A stretch of 64,000 bases of DNA from Pisolithus tinctorius. Lineage: Eukaryota > Basidiomycota > Agaricomycetes > Boletales > Pisolithaceae. Positions 37,302 through 51,342 of the stretch are shown here, one piece after another. The stretch spans positions 248,001 through 312,000 of the forward strand of contig JANFAH010000021.1 in NCBI GenBank assembly GCA_024663395.1, given 5' to 3'. The notes under the pieces are model-generated. The model was not told where the DNA came from, ran no database searches, and saw nothing but the letters and a program-made list of their open reading frames with translations. Every line of letters starts with the position of its first letter. Positions within the stretch are counted from its first letter, which is position 1. The position numbers and the translations under genes are program-made.

Positions 37302-38351
37302 TATCGAGTATTCCGGGGAGTCTGTTCATATAATTTTAACGAAAGCTTTCTGTACCAAATGTACTACTATCTACGACTATGTTGTCTTACTTGTCTTCGT
37401 CTTCCCTGCGTGTCATGGTTCACTGGAACCTTGCTCTGATGGCATTGCTCTACTGTACATACCCCAAATGTAACCACAGAGACCAACAGATGAATCCCCA
37501 CCAAGCTTGTGCGCCTGAACCAAGTCAGGTGGTTTGTTTGATACTCCACCATGGAATATTGGATCCCCGGAGAACGCTGTGGTTGAGCGTACTGGTTGCC
37601 CTCCATTCCGGTGTCATCGAAGATTGCGGCGCGTAGAACTACAGAAGGCTGTTTACACGCCGCATTCTTGACTCCGCAACCTGAAACATTGTAACATGCT
37701 AACCACTACGTCAAGTAACAACGAACAAGATCACACCTCCACATCAGCCCTCTCCGTTAGCGCTTGACGTTTGACGTGTTCCATCGTAGCACCGGAATAT
37801 ACTACTACTTTAAGTTTCGACGCACCTGTTCGTGAGACCTCGTCGAGGGATGCCTTTTCACGATACAAATTATCAGTGAATCCCATGTTGTCTGGATGTT
37901 TTTGCCCATTGCTTCAGAGCCGGCATCTACGTACTTCCTGCAGTCGGCGTCGATCGTGATTGTTTGAAATACGCTATCGATATCGGACCACGGATCGATG
38001 AGGGATGACCGGGATACTGGCAATTTTCGAATTGCACGAGTACATCGATTATACATGGTGGGGGTACCCTTCAAGTCATGATACGTAGAACATCCCGAAG
38101 ATGGACATGACAACATAACCTTTCCATCGATTGCTGAGCACAACATTCGTCTTCGACCGCCAAAAGCTGATCAAGCTGCCTTTGACCTTGGTCATATATG
38201 TATGCCATGATATACATGGTATCGCAGATTTAATTTGCTCAATCAGGACCGATACGAAACACCACATAAATATCCCAACAACTTCGTGGACATAGGACTT
38301 ACCGAGCTTTGCTTGCAGTTCACCAGAATCAAATTGGTCTAAACAGCTGCC
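37302..38351. other. Spacer between SDR copies A and B
   Basis: No gene is supported. The last 500 bp match the upstream region of copy A. Confidence 0.5.
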
Positions 38352-39811
38352 ATGGCTTCAACAAACATACGCACTATTTTCTTCACGGGTGCTACAGGTC
38401 TGTTCTGATTAATCTTTGTGCGACGTTGGTCTTCTACTCTGACACGAATCCAATCTGTGAACCGAAACAGGTTATATTGGCGGCACGGTGCTCACACGCC
38501 TCGTTGACCACCCTACTTTTGCCAACTCCGAGATCACTCTGCTGATTCGTCCTTCGAAGAAGGACAAAATCTCCACCTTTCACTCTCTTGGGCTCAACAC
38601 CGTCCTTGGTTCTTATAACGACCTCGATATTCTCGAGGAACAGGCGTCAAAAGCTGACATTGTATTCTCCATTGTGGGTGTAATTTCGGAATTGATCATG
38701 GGTATTGACATGCCGTGCTGACGGGATGTATAGGCGGACGCAGATAATTTGGCCGCGGCACAGGCAATCTTGAGAGGTTTGAAGAAGCGGTACGAGGCGA
38801 CGGGTCAACAACCTCTTCTTATCCACACTGTAAGTACAGATGTCCATGTGCCGCTTTCCCAGCTCTCATTCTGCTTGTTGCAACTTGCGGCAGTCTGGAA
38901 CTGGTAGGTGTATAAGCTTTGGAATTCACAGGGATATTGAATGAAAGTGGAAAGGTGTACTGGTAGATGATGCTAAGGGCTTGCACCCCACCGACGTTGT
39001 CTACGATGACTTGAACCCAGACCAGATTGAGACTCTTGCTATCACCCAGCCGCACAGGAAGGTTGACGTCGCCATCGTCGGCGCTGATAAAGAGAGTGAG
39101 ATCGTCGTCACGTTGCACCAGAACCGATAGGATAACCCTTGAACAGACTATCTCAAGGCCTATATCATCCTCCCTTCAACGATATACGCACTCGCGAAAA
39201 CAAAATTTGTCGATCTGGGGTTGCAGAATCCTCGCTCTCAGCAAATCCCACGGCTTATCCGGGCTGGGCTTCTCAAAGGCCAAGGGGGAATGGTAGGCAG
39301 GGGCGAAAATGTCTGGCCCAATGTCCACATTGATGACAGTGAGTACCCTGCATGACTTCTATTTTGTATCGCAGCTTTGATTGCCGACTACCTTAGTTGC
39401 CGACTTGTACATAGTCGTGTATGAAAATGCACTATCAGGAAAGGCAGGTCATGGCCGGGAAGGATTCTACTTTGGTGAAAATGAGGAGCATAAATTGTGC
39501 GACCTGAGTAAGGTCGTTGCGCAGGAACTCTACCACATCGGAAGGGGAAAGTCTCCTGAGCCAACTCCTTTCATCGAGGAAGACTACAAGCGTCCTGAGA
39601 ATTTCGGTGTAAGTTGAAGTTTCCCATTAGTCATATTATCACAGAGATTGAGCTGAATGACATACTATAGCTTGAGTCCATCGGGACGAATGCGAGGTGT
39701 CTCGCACGAAGGGGTCGCGCGCTGGGTTGGAAGCCCAAACATACTACAGAGGACGTATTCAAGAGCATCGGGCCCGAGGTCGAGTACGTGACCCAGAGTG
39801 GAAATTACTGA
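38352..39811 (+). CDS. Atypical SDR, NAD(P)-binding epimerase/NmrA-like, copy B
   Basis: Eight exons with exactly the lengths of copy A: 38352-38397, 38471-38673, 38734-38829, 38894-38903, 38955-39095, 39147-39338, 39397-39608 and 39671-39811. They give 346 residues. The Rossmann motif is FFTGATGYIGG. The 10-nt microexon (TCTGGAACTG) is identical to that in copy A. The closing segments HGREGFYFGENEEHKL and LGWKPKHTTEDVFKSI match copy A. This is a recent direct tandem duplicate, with about 2.5 kb between the two start codons. Confidence 0.85.
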
Positions 39812-40216
39812 TCTCGAGCACTCCACGCAGTCTGTTCTTATGTTCTGTACCACATGTACTGCTTTGTACGCCTAAACTGTACTTCAAACATGAGAGTCGA
39901 AGCGAATTTCGCCCTTTGCTCTTTACCAGTAAGACTGCAGAGCTTTCAGTTTTGGAGGACACCTTAATCACCAGTAGGCAGCCCAGAGACTCTCCGCTCT
40001 CCGCCTTTTTCGGTAGTCTTCCTTGCTCCCGGTATCATGTACGTTAGCATCTTGTATGCCAATCCCTGGAAAATGCTCACTGGATCCCTGCTCTGCCTAA
40101 ATGTCATTGCTCTACTGTACATAGCCCGAATGTAACCGGAGAGACAGATCGGCCCCCGCCAATCTTCTGCAGTTGAACCACTAAATCAGTTAACAGCGGA
40201 CAAGATCACACCTTCA
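39812..40216. other. Convergent spacer (SDR copy B / TrpRS)
   Basis: 405 bp between two convergent stop codons; no gene is seen. Confidence 0.5.
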
Positions 40217-41608
<1,392 letters not shown>

Positions 41609-43011
41609 GACGGTAAAATCCGATAAAAGTCAGTCATCACAAGGCGATACTAAATGTTCGGTAGCGACAACTAGTACGACGTCACGACTCTGTTCGAGCA
41701 CGCCAACTGTGCATAACTTATAGTGAGAATCTGCACGCGTTCTACGCTGGTGCTATGTTAACCCTGCAATGTAGCTTACCTGCTCATAAATCGCCTGAGT
41801 AGGTTATATACTCTACCGAGGACGAGCGAGCGCCGGCTTGAGGACTGAGTACTGAGTCTTCAAGCGTCCGCAAAGTGTGTAGTTTTAAGGTTCCAGCTTT
41901 GAAATGTGCTCCGACACAGATTGTGGTGGCCATGCCAAACCGACGACACGGCCGTCAATGTGTCTCTCTCACTGAAGTCTGGGCTGTTTTCCGACGTTGT
42001 CGCGCAGCGCGTTGCATACGGAGACCTGCGAAATGCCACGGTGCCTACGGAGGAACTGAGGAGTAGCAGGCCAACATCCTGCTTGTTTTTGTTCTTAGTC
42101 TGGCACATGAGACCACTCCGCAGTAGACCCGGATTCATTCTTTCGCATTTTCGCTGCACTCACCCTTGTCGCTCCCGACGCACGCACCTCGGCCCCCTGA
42201 TCATTGCAAGATGACAACCATCTAATACTACTGGAGGCTCCTGGACCGTGCGCTCACCTGTCGGATTCGTTTAAAAGTCCTTTGCATTAACGCCGGTGTA
42301 ATGGACAGCCAGAAGCACCGGGTTCAGAACGTTCAGGCGTGGGTTGGTAGTTGCTGATGCTTGCCGCCTGGAGTCTCACGGATGCGTATAAACACCGCCA
42401 TTTGTACCTGTTCTAGCTGCTACATCTCGCAGCAGACTTCCGGCGTGTTACAAGAAGAGACTGCTTTGTACATACGGTGTCGAGTCGGTCCGAGTCCAAC
42501 CAACTCACCGACGAGGTTCGGGTCGTGGACTAATAGCGGCGCTAACACAGGCTGACTGCTCCTCTATCAACGTTAGTGCTTAGCGTTCGAAGAAATGTGT
42601 TACCTTGCGTGGTGTTGGGAAAATGAAAACCGGGTGTTGAGACGTACCAAAATCTACACCAACAACCTTTGACATGCTCCACTTATAAATAGTGGTGAGG
42701 AGTCGCTGTATTCGCCAATAATTGCATCATCTTACTGCATCGTCATTCTCACAGGGTAAGTGCATTACACACCATGGTTTTTGAGCACCACCCCACGGTT
42801 TGAGCCTTCAATGCCGAGGACGGACACCGCGCCGCAGTGAAGACCTGGACGTTGTGGCGCCAAGTTGTATCGCATGCACAGCACGATATGGAATCAGCTT
42901 CTCGCCCTACTCAGTCAGCAGTATGAGGTTTATATGACGACAGTGGCCCTCCTTTTCGCTTTCGCGGATTTCCCCGTTGGTTCTCACCACGAGCAACTCT
43001 GAATAAGAACT
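41609..43011. other. Divergent spacer without a supported gene
   Basis: 1.4 kb between the TrpRS start and SDR copy C. Overlapping short frames at 41860-42214 on both strands carry no motif. A TATA-like CTTATAAATAG lies near 42682. Confidence 0.45.
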
Positions 43012-44473
43012 ATGGCTCCAACCGGTACACGCATCTTTTTAACTGGCGCAACGGGTAAGTCGAACGTAGGAACAATTCGTCATCAAACTCACGGTTTGTC
43101 GATGAACAGGCTTCGTTGGTGGCAGCGTACTTTCACGCCTCATAGAACACCCCACTTTCGAGCACGCTGAGATCTGGGTCCTCATTCGCCCTTCCAAAAA
43201 GGACAAAATTCCGGCTTTGCACTCCCTGGGTGTCAAGACCGTCCTCGGGTCGTATGATGATCTTGACCTCCTTGAGGATCAAGCAGCACATGCGGATGTC
43301 GTATTCTCCTGCGTGAGTACTCATTCTGATCTGTGTCGACGAATAGCAAGTGACTGTACTGCAATGCATCAGGCAGATGCAGACAATTTGCCTGCTGCAC
43401 AGGCAATTTTGAAGGGGATGAAGAAGAAGCATGAGAGGACTGGAGTGCAACCCCTTCTTTTCCATACTGTGAGCCGCGGCTCTCCTGACGTCCGGTATGG
43501 TCGTTGATTGATGTGGGACTTGGGTTTGGTTAGTCTGGTACCGGTGAGCGAGGTTTTTCACTATGCAAAGTTGATGAGGTACCAAAGGAATGGTCAGGTG
43601 TCCTGGTAGACGACGCGAAAGGCTTGCATTCCACAGATATCATTTACGATGATATGGACGCAGACCAGATCGACAGCCTTCCGCCTACGCAGATGCATCG
43701 GAACGTCGACTTGGCCATTTTAGAGGCAGATAGAGACCGTAAGTGCTGGATTTGTTCTTTGGAAACACCGAATCATCTTGTGGCATACTTATAGACCACA
43801 TTAAGAGTTATATTATCCTGCCTCCTACTATTTACTCCCAAGCGAAGACGAAGCTCGTGGCCCTTGGCGTGCAAAATCCTAGCTCCATTCAAATCCCGAT
43901 GCTTATCCGTGCGGGGCTTCTCAAGGGTCAAGGAGGCCTCGTAGGAAAGGGAGAAAATATCTGGCCCAACGTCCACATTGATGATGGTCAGTACCCCGAC
44001 GTTTTTCTCTCCAGTAGTATTGATATCTCTATCCGCACTGTATGCTTTTAACTTTACCCAGTTTCCGATTTATGTATAGTGGTGTACGAGAACGCGCTCT
44101 CGGGCAAGGCTGCCCATGGCCGCGAAGGCTTACATTTCGCCGAAAACGGCGAACACAAGATGTATGATGTTTCCAAGGCAGTAGCACAAGCGCTTTACGA
44201 GCTCGGGAAGGGGAGGTCGCCCGAGCCAGAGCCATTCACGGATGAGGATTATAATCGTTTTGGAAGGGAGAATGTGAGCTTTTAGTATGTCACGCTTGAG
44301 TGTGCGCTGAATGCTGCGAAAACGTTCAACAGCTTGAGTATCTTGGAACGAACTCCAGGTGCCGCGGGCGAAGGGGTCGCTTGCTCGGTTGGAAGCCCAA
44401 ATACACGGCGGAGGATATGTTTAAGAGTATCAAGCCTGAGGTCGAGTATGTCATCCAGCACGAGAAAACCTGA
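43012..44473 (+). CDS. Atypical SDR, NAD(P)-binding epimerase/NmrA-like, copy C
   Basis: Eight exons: 43012-43054, 43110-43312, 43373-43468, 43534-43543, 43598-43738, 43795-43986, 44062-44273 and 44333-44473. They give 345 residues. Every exon except the first has the same length as in copies A and B, including the 10-nt microexon (TCTGGTACCG). The Rossmann motif is FLTGATGFVGG. The protein is clearly more diverged than A is from B, and the upstream region does not share their repeat, so this is an older paralogue. No lesions are seen. Function is known only at superfamily level. Confidence 0.85.
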
Positions 44474-45321
44474 GTTTTTTTTGAACAAGTATCGTAAGCG
44501 CTTCAATTTTTCGTTCGTACAGTAACGGTTCCCGTCTCTCGAGTTAAACGTTAACATTGACCCGACTGCGATTCCAAATAAAATCGAGCGCAGTTGTTGT
44601 TGTTAGAAAAGTGACTCGCCCCGCGACCGGCTGAACGCGAACCCATAGTCACCTTTGTTGAGACAATATCGTATCAAGTCTCGGGAACCCCGACGATGCC
44701 CCTAGGGATAAGGACAAAAAGAGAGGAGTCAAGACGTTTTTTCCACCTACCTGAAACCGTGAACGGACCATCTGCACCTGGGCGGTTTTCGCATCTCAAC
44801 CCTACTGAACCAGCGTCCTAAACCACCTCACTTAAAATGACCACTGCATTTTGCATTCCTCACCCCCCCCCCCCTGTGGCATTTGCCACTGCCAAAACAT
44901 ACCTCAAGACTCCAAATCAGTGCACTGACTAGGTAGTTGTAGCTGCCTAGGTGAACCGGCACTTACTACTGCTGCCAGGACCAGCGTCTGGTTGTTTACT
45001 TGCACATCGCAGCAGACTGCATGTTTCGGAAGGTAATGCTGCATGGTCGCCAGCTAACCTAGTGGTAGCCTGGGAAATTTCCTCTGGAGCGAAGACTGTT
45101 ATTTTGGCATGGTAGCCATTAACGTTGTTTACCATCCCGTGTGGCTAAACCCGAGACAACAGTCAACTTACAAATGACCATTAACATCCGGTCAGCTCAC
45201 GTTCAGCAGTCGCCGACATTCCGAAAGGACCACAGACATTGCCACAACGCTGAGAGGAAACGGAAGCAGGTATATTATTGGGTTATGCTGCCCAGACAAT
45301 GCATGATCTAGCTAAAGTATT
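44474..45321. other. Spacer between SDR copy C and hydrophobin 1
   Basis: No supported gene. Contains a C-rich run near 44862-44872. A minus-strand frame at 45135-44947 holds several cysteines but does not match the hydrophobin spacing. Confidence 0.45.
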
Positions 45322-45756
45322 TTAAGCATTGACATTAACGGGCATGCAGCCCATGTTGGCGAGGCCGAACTGGAATAGGTAAAATGAGGTTAATGCACGA
45401 TGCTTGGATAAAGCAACGTACCATGTTGTTGTCAGTGCAGCAAACGGGCTGGGTGCTGCACTGAGCACCGCTGCCAGTGCCAAGAACGGTGATAGGAGTA
45501 CAGCTAACACCGACGAGAGCGCTAACCGGGACGGAGGCGGCGACTGCAGTAAGACCGGAGGTATTGAACAAATTCTGGACCTATATGGAGGTTAGCGATC
45601 TCGACTAAACATCGCAGTGAAAATATTACATACAGTCTGGACTTGGTTGCAGCACGAGAGAGAACCAGTGTCGCACTGAGAGGAGCCACGAACTTCGAGG
45701 GGTCCAGCAATAGCAAGAGCAGCGAAGGCAGCAACGGCGAAGATGCGGGAGAACAT
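45322..45756 (-). CDS. Class I hydrophobin 1
   Basis: Three exons on the minus strand (45756-45634, 45580-45422, 45369-45322) give 109 residues. A signal peptide ([13 protein letters not shown]) is followed by the eight-cysteine hydrophobin pattern: C, CC in [10 protein letters not shown] in [13 protein letters not shown] in CSTQPVCC, and the last C in [11 protein letters not shown]. Hydrophobins are secreted and self-assemble into amphipathic layers on aerial hyphae and fruit bodies. The spacing between the third and fourth cysteines and the dikaryotic-type intron positions fit class I. A TATA element (minus strand, 45869-45862) lies about 105 bp before the start. The gene is intact and forms an inverted pair with that at 50916. 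Confidence 0.93.
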
Positions 45757-45905
45757 GACGATTGTTTAGTGAGTGACTGGGTTGAGTTGGCTCAAGAGAG
45801 TGTGTTGTAGTTGGCAGAAGAACGACGAGTCGATGAAAATTTCAGCCTCCCACTGACATCCTTATATACGATTTCTGGAAGCAGTCTTTCGGACTTGGCC
45901 AATAT
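45757..45905 (-). promoter_or_regulatory. Hydrophobin 1 promoter and 5' leader
   Basis: On the minus strand a TATATAAG at 45869-45862 is followed by a leader containing TCGACTCGTCGTTCTTCTGC and CAACTACAACACACTCT, which are also present upstream of hydrophobin 2. Confidence 0.65.
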
Positions 45906-48900
45906 TGCCCACCAGATGGAAGAGAAGCCCATCCCGTCACTGTAACCGAACAGACGCGGCTCATACTGTCACGTGATCGAGTGTTCCAGATCGTTTGCTC
46001 CCGAAATTAACAAGTAATATTGATTTATGTAAGTACTCTGTCTCAATATGATCTCCGTGCTCCACGCTGTGTGGGCGAAATGCAGGACAGTGCTCTCCGT
46101 TCACAACGTGCCAGAAACACGCTGTTGTCTGCTGCATGATGGACGTACAAGATTCCTGAGGATAGGCGCAGGTTGCCTCGTTCCCAATCCTATCATAAGA
46201 AGTCTGCCAAGTCACTGACAAGTTTTTGATGAATTTCTGAAAAGAACCGACAGGGACATCAACTGAAGCTCCTATCATACTTACGCAACTAATCGCATCA
46301 GATCAGAGTTGTGTTCTCGGCATGCTCGGTCATTGCGGTGAAGTAATGTAGTTTTTCTTTATTGGTTAGCTGCTTTTCTGAGCCTTGCGCATCCTGACGA
46401 ATCGTAATACTGCAAGGTGTTTAACTAGGTACTACACTGGTAAGTAGGTTAATCAGGGAGACTCCTCTGGTTTAACCTTGACGTCAGATAGATTGACTCA
46501 TTTCCCGGGATCGCGCCCACATGATGTGGGTTAAGGCTTGTCACGTCAGGCACTTTTTTGTCCGCGTTCAGGAATATCATTTCCCCCTGCGTACTTACTT
46601 AAGTCTGGACGCCAGATCAGATTTCTGACTCAGACGAAAACGATATCCACAGCACGGTCTCTGGCCCTTCAAAGGGAACAAACATTGTGGGCATCCATCT
46701 TCATGTCTACGCGTTCAGGAATCGTACCGCGTGATCTTTGAGGACGTTCAAACTGCATTATTGCCAGCCTTCATACCGCAAATCACCGAAAGATGCAAAC
46801 CTTGCATGGTGTGCATTACGTACCGTTCGTAACAAGCACGACAACCACGACCCGAAAGCTTGGTGAATTTCCTCGGCTCTTCGAGGAACCTGAGGTAAGT
46901 AGTTTGCAGAACAAGTTATAGTAATATCCACTTTTTCGGCCGCGGTCTGGTCATCGCTGTGGTCCAGACCTACACAACTTCAAGCGGTTGCCGCTTATAC
47001 GAGAAAATTCTTTTTCGACACGAGATGTCTTGAGTACCGGTTTGTTGCCTTAGCTGAATGAGGACGGTTACCGCTGAGATCGTATACTCGAGGATTTTTG
47101 AATCCACTGAAGGGAGTCCATCCCGTTTTGGCAGGGAACTGTCAAACACACTCCGCCCGCAGTACCGCCGATTCGCGGAACGCCCAAGAAGTTCCACCCC
47201 GAGGGCTCGCGAGTTGCGCACATCAAAATAAAAACGTTTGATCGCGGGCGCCGGCAGAAATGACAGTTCCAACCCTGTCTGTCCCACATTAATAATGGCT
47301 CGGCATCGCAAGCGGGCGCTGAAGGCTTGGATGCCAATCTTTTCCTGCAGGCCGGAATACCTCCTCACCCAGCGGGGACATTTATGTATGAAGTCCTTTG
47401 TCATATGGTCATAAGGCTCTAGACCGCTCGGCGGTGGGCGGTGACCGTCCCGATCGCAGGTCCTATGCATATCTGCTGTTGTGCTTGATTCGTAGTGTGC
47501 CTCTGTGTCACATGCAATGCTTGATGCGATAGACCTTCCGTCTTTAGACTTATCTGCGCAGTGACTGTTAGAAAGCTCCACGGTGGCCCACAGACTTTGG
47601 TCATCGAGGACCTTGCTATGCCCTTCGCGTGAGTTTTCGATCGAGCGATAACTTCGAGGTGTCCGTGGACAATAACAGCCCGTTTGAGAGAATTATCTCA
47701 CTTGCCTATCATACGGTAGCGTCTGTCTGCTGGCTCCGCCGATCGACAGTGAACAGTCCGTACAAAAAGGGGAGAGTCTTACTCCTGTCGAGAAAGGTCT
47801 GTCTGTCTTTACACCTGATGCCAGCAGTCTGCCCTCGTTGTCACATCTGTATCCGGAGTGCCCCATTTCGTTCGCGCCACCACTTACTGGGCGAAGAAAA
47901 CCAAGGAATATTTTGATGCCCAGATCCGCATAACATACATAGGCAAGTACTCACCAATGGTACCATGTACGTCTGAAGGCAGAAATAGGTGCGTCCAATA
48001 AACCTTCCACTTGCTACCGAGAATTTCCAGGCGGGTGACATTTACGTGCACTGCATATATAATCTTGCATTGCAAAAAGATGGAGAAAGTAAGTAGGCAA
48101 GACGTGTACGTTTGGTGAACCCAAGCGGCCCTCGTCCTGCGTATAAGTTAGTTACAATCCTATCAGAAAACATACTATGCCCGCGAATTGAACAATCCAG
48201 ATGTCACGTCAACCGTTCAGTCAAGAATAGGATGTCCTAGACAACGGGGAAAGTAACGATCAGCGACGGCAACAAAATCTCTAAAATCGAACGAATTGTC
48301 GATCGGAGAGGATATTGCCCGACAGTGTAAAGTGGAGCTTGGGAGCGTTTGGCGACAACCCGATTGAAGCTGGAGGGTGGGGTGAAGTGGAACTGCTTAT
48401 GATCGCCATAATTTGATAAATACTGGTTGGTCGGCATCCCGGGCTAGCGGCGATGGTGATCATACGAAGCTACTCTCATATTGGAGGGAACCCAGGTTGA
48501 AGATTTGAAGACCGTCCCGGAGGAGGATTGCTTATAATACAGGTGGGGGTAAAAACACCTGGAGTGGCTTGCGTTGGAAGTCATCTTGTTGGCATGATGT
48601 GGGGACATACTTCAAGGCATTCCGAGGGAAATGAATGATGTCTAGCGAGCGACCACCGACACAGCCCGTAGCTGGCTAATTGATTAATCCGTTAAACTTA
48701 TTGACCAGCTGAGGTGGTTCCCTGTGCTTCCTATTAATACGTTGCAGAAATGCGGAATTTCCGGCTCGTTTTCGCCGTGGCTATAGGATATCGTGTCAGC
48801 CCACTTTGGCCAAAGAGAAAAGGTCCTAAAGTTTATGCGGGACGTCATCTAGGTCTTCCTGGGTTCAACTTGAGTTGTGAGCGCCGGCCGCACGGTGAAC

Positions 48901-50794
48901 TCATGTAAAGCTCACATTTCAGAAGGTTGAAAACGTGTACAGGGCAACGTCGTCGTGTGGAGCCTGAAACAACATCTCAAGCCCGCGTGAGTATTATGAG
49001 ACATACCCCCCTGATACCCAAAAGTTGTCTGGAAAGTTCGGGGAGGTGTAACGCCTAATTAGCACACAGATGAAGAATTTCTACATAAAAGAACTTTCCT
49101 CGTCGTGGTATACAGACCAGGCTGCTTGGCTCCAAGCCTAGTTCATTTTAGACCAGTTCCAGACCGCTTATTCTTTCCATCTGAAAAAGTTCAACTACGG
49201 ATCAAAGTCTATCGAAGCCTTCCAAGTCGAACACGACGCTGACGTATAGTACGTACGCATCCCGTATAACTTTCCGCTTCTCGGTCAAGAGTGAGCGCAG
49301 GTGACTACACAGAGAATCGAAGCCTCGAAAAATTTTGCTGCACTGACTTTTGATTCCGAACCCTTGGGATCTTCTGCCCGAACTGCGCGCTGCCATTCGG
49401 TCGGCCCGGCACGACGAACTGTCTCGTGCTCTCCAACATGCGATCTGATCACCACGTTGGCATTCAATCGTTAAACATATCTTGTTCTTCGCTTTCACCG
49501 ACGTGGCGAATTGCATATTCGTTCATTCCTGGGTGATGGCCCTCGGGCACCACATGATACATGTCAAAGAACTTACGTGCGACTCTATCCAAAAGAAAGG
49601 TGGCAGTGAGAGAATGAATGATACTCACACTATTAATGACATACCCCGGAGCTAGTAACGATGTTGATTCTGCCCTGAAATGTACGTACAATCAGGTAGG
49701 AAGGTCTGCAGCTACTGCTCAGTGGCTCCGGTTTAAATCAACCTATGAGTGCGTAGATCGGGTTCTCGTTGTTCATCCCTGCAGTACTGTGCTCAAAGCT
49801 GCGAATGCGCATCTCGAGACCCGTAACCAGATGTTTTGAACAAACTTGGTTGGGTTGAATGTGTGAACTGAGAACAACCTTGGCAAGCATATGGTACATG
49901 AAGGCCAGACAACGGAATGAGCAAAGAGATAAATAGTGCGACATGGTTGGAGATAAAGAGCGTCAGTGCAGAAACTGGATAAACAGGACTCACAATTCTG
50001 GGGAACCTGGCCAGGGGAGGTCAACAATAAGAGGGATGGCGGCGGCAATAACGGTGCAGCAGTAGCATTGACCCCCGCGGAGTCAAGGAAGTGCTACTGG
50101 CGAGGACTCAGCCTGTCGGCCAAATCGAGACCTGCGCGGCATCTCCACTACCCGCGGACAGGCTGTCAGAAACATTCCTGGAGTATTCAGAATCCCTCAA
50201 CGACCTAGAAGAATTCCGAAAACCGAACGTAAGAATACACGCACCGGGGATACATGGCAAGGCTATATACCTCCCACAAGCCATTCGTGCGGCGATCGAG
50301 CCTCTCTGGAACGTTGCTGAAGGCGGCCCACCTACTTACTTCAAGCTCAGGGTCCCGGGGCAGACTTGGCAGACCCATGGTGAATAAAGTTGAAAAGGTC
50401 ATAATGCATATATCGTAAAGCATAATAATGCACAACTTTTTGAGGGAAAATTTGATGAGGTACCGTTCCCAACCAGCCGAATTGCATGCTGATAGCCCAT
50501 GATTCTCATAATGCATTGGATTTTGGCGGTCCCAGTCGTATGCATTATAATGTCCCTTTCTACAGTGCTCGTTGGATAATAGATTTCATGTGAAGGTAAG
50601 TATGGACTCGGAGAACGGGGCGAGCACCACTGGAATGTGCTGTGCGGCTGTGCGGATTTACCAAATTGGGGTAGCACCACTTACGACATGTTCAAGTTCA
50701 GCCATGACAGCATACTTCGGCTTCACAGCGCGTGCTACTTACAGATTACATATTAACGGCAACAAAAATCGGCTGGTTAAGCGACAAGCGGACC

Positions 50795-50915
50795 CAGAAA
50801 ACGTATATAAGGATGGCGGTGGGGGGCTAAAATTTTCATCGACTCGTCGTTCTTCTGCCAACTACAACACACTCTCTTGAGCCAACTCAACCCAGTCACT
50901 CTCTAAACAATCGTC
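50795..50915 (+). promoter_or_regulatory. Hydrophobin 2 promoter and 5' leader
   Basis: TATATAAG at about 50804-50811 and a leader nearly identical to that of hydrophobin 1 over some 90 bp, ending in CTAAACAATCGTC before the ATG. Confidence 0.65.
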
Positions 50916-51342
50916 ATGTTCTCCCGCATCTTCGCCGTTGCTGCCCTCGCTGCTCTTGCTATTGCTGGACCCCTCGAAGTTCGTGGTGGTTCCACTCAGT
51001 GCGACACTGGTGCTCTCTCGTGCTGCAACCAGGTCCAGAGCGTATGTGATATTGGTATGATATTTAGTCGATGTTACTGACCCTCTTGTAGGTCCAGAGC
51101 TTGTTCGACAATGCCGGCTTCATCGGTGCTGACATCCCAGTTAATGCTCTGGTCGGTGTTAGCTGCACCCCTGTCACCGTTCTTGGCACTGGCAGTGGTG
51201 CTCAGTGCAGCACTCAGCCCGTCTGCTGCACCAGCAACAACATGGTACGTTGCTTCATTCATGTTATAAATTGATCTTAATTTATCTATTTCAGTTTGGC
51301 ACTGCCAACATGGGCTGCATGCCCGTTAATGTCAATGCTTAA
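50916..51342 (+). CDS. Class I hydrophobin 2
   Basis: Three exons (50916-51041, 51092-51244, 51295-51342) give 108 residues. Signal peptide FAVAALAALAIAG, then eight cysteines in the hydrophobin pattern: [31 protein letters not shown] and [11 protein letters not shown]. Intron positions are the same as in hydrophobin 1. The proteins differ mainly in the loop after the first cysteine cluster (FDNAGFIGADIPVNA against [17 protein letters not shown]). Secreted structural protein of the hyphal surface. Both copies look functional. Confidence 0.94.

Larger units (their letters stand above)
45757..50915. other. 5.2-kb spacer between divergent hydrophobins
   Basis: The first and last roughly 150 bp are inverted copies of the hydrophobin promoter and 5' leader. 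In between, frames at 47581-46970 (minus, 203 codons) and 50091-50387 (plus, 98 codons, with NVRIHAPGIHGKAIYLPQAI) have no recognised motif and no neighbouring exons I can support. No mobile element terminus was found. Confidence 0.45.

Noticed and set aside
44862..44872. C homopolymer run
   Set aside because: Simple low-complexity run; no regulatory meaning can be supported.
44940..45140. Cysteine-containing frame next to hydrophobin 1
   Set aside because: Does not show the eight-cysteine spacing in any frame; not called as a third hydrophobin.
46970..47581. 203-codon minus-strand frame
   Set aside because: No motif, irregular composition, no supporting exons and overlapping frames on the other strand.
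50091..50387. 98-codon plus-strand frame with a protein-like sequence
   Set aside because: Single short frame, no family recognised and no flanking exons; kept only as a note in the spacer entry.
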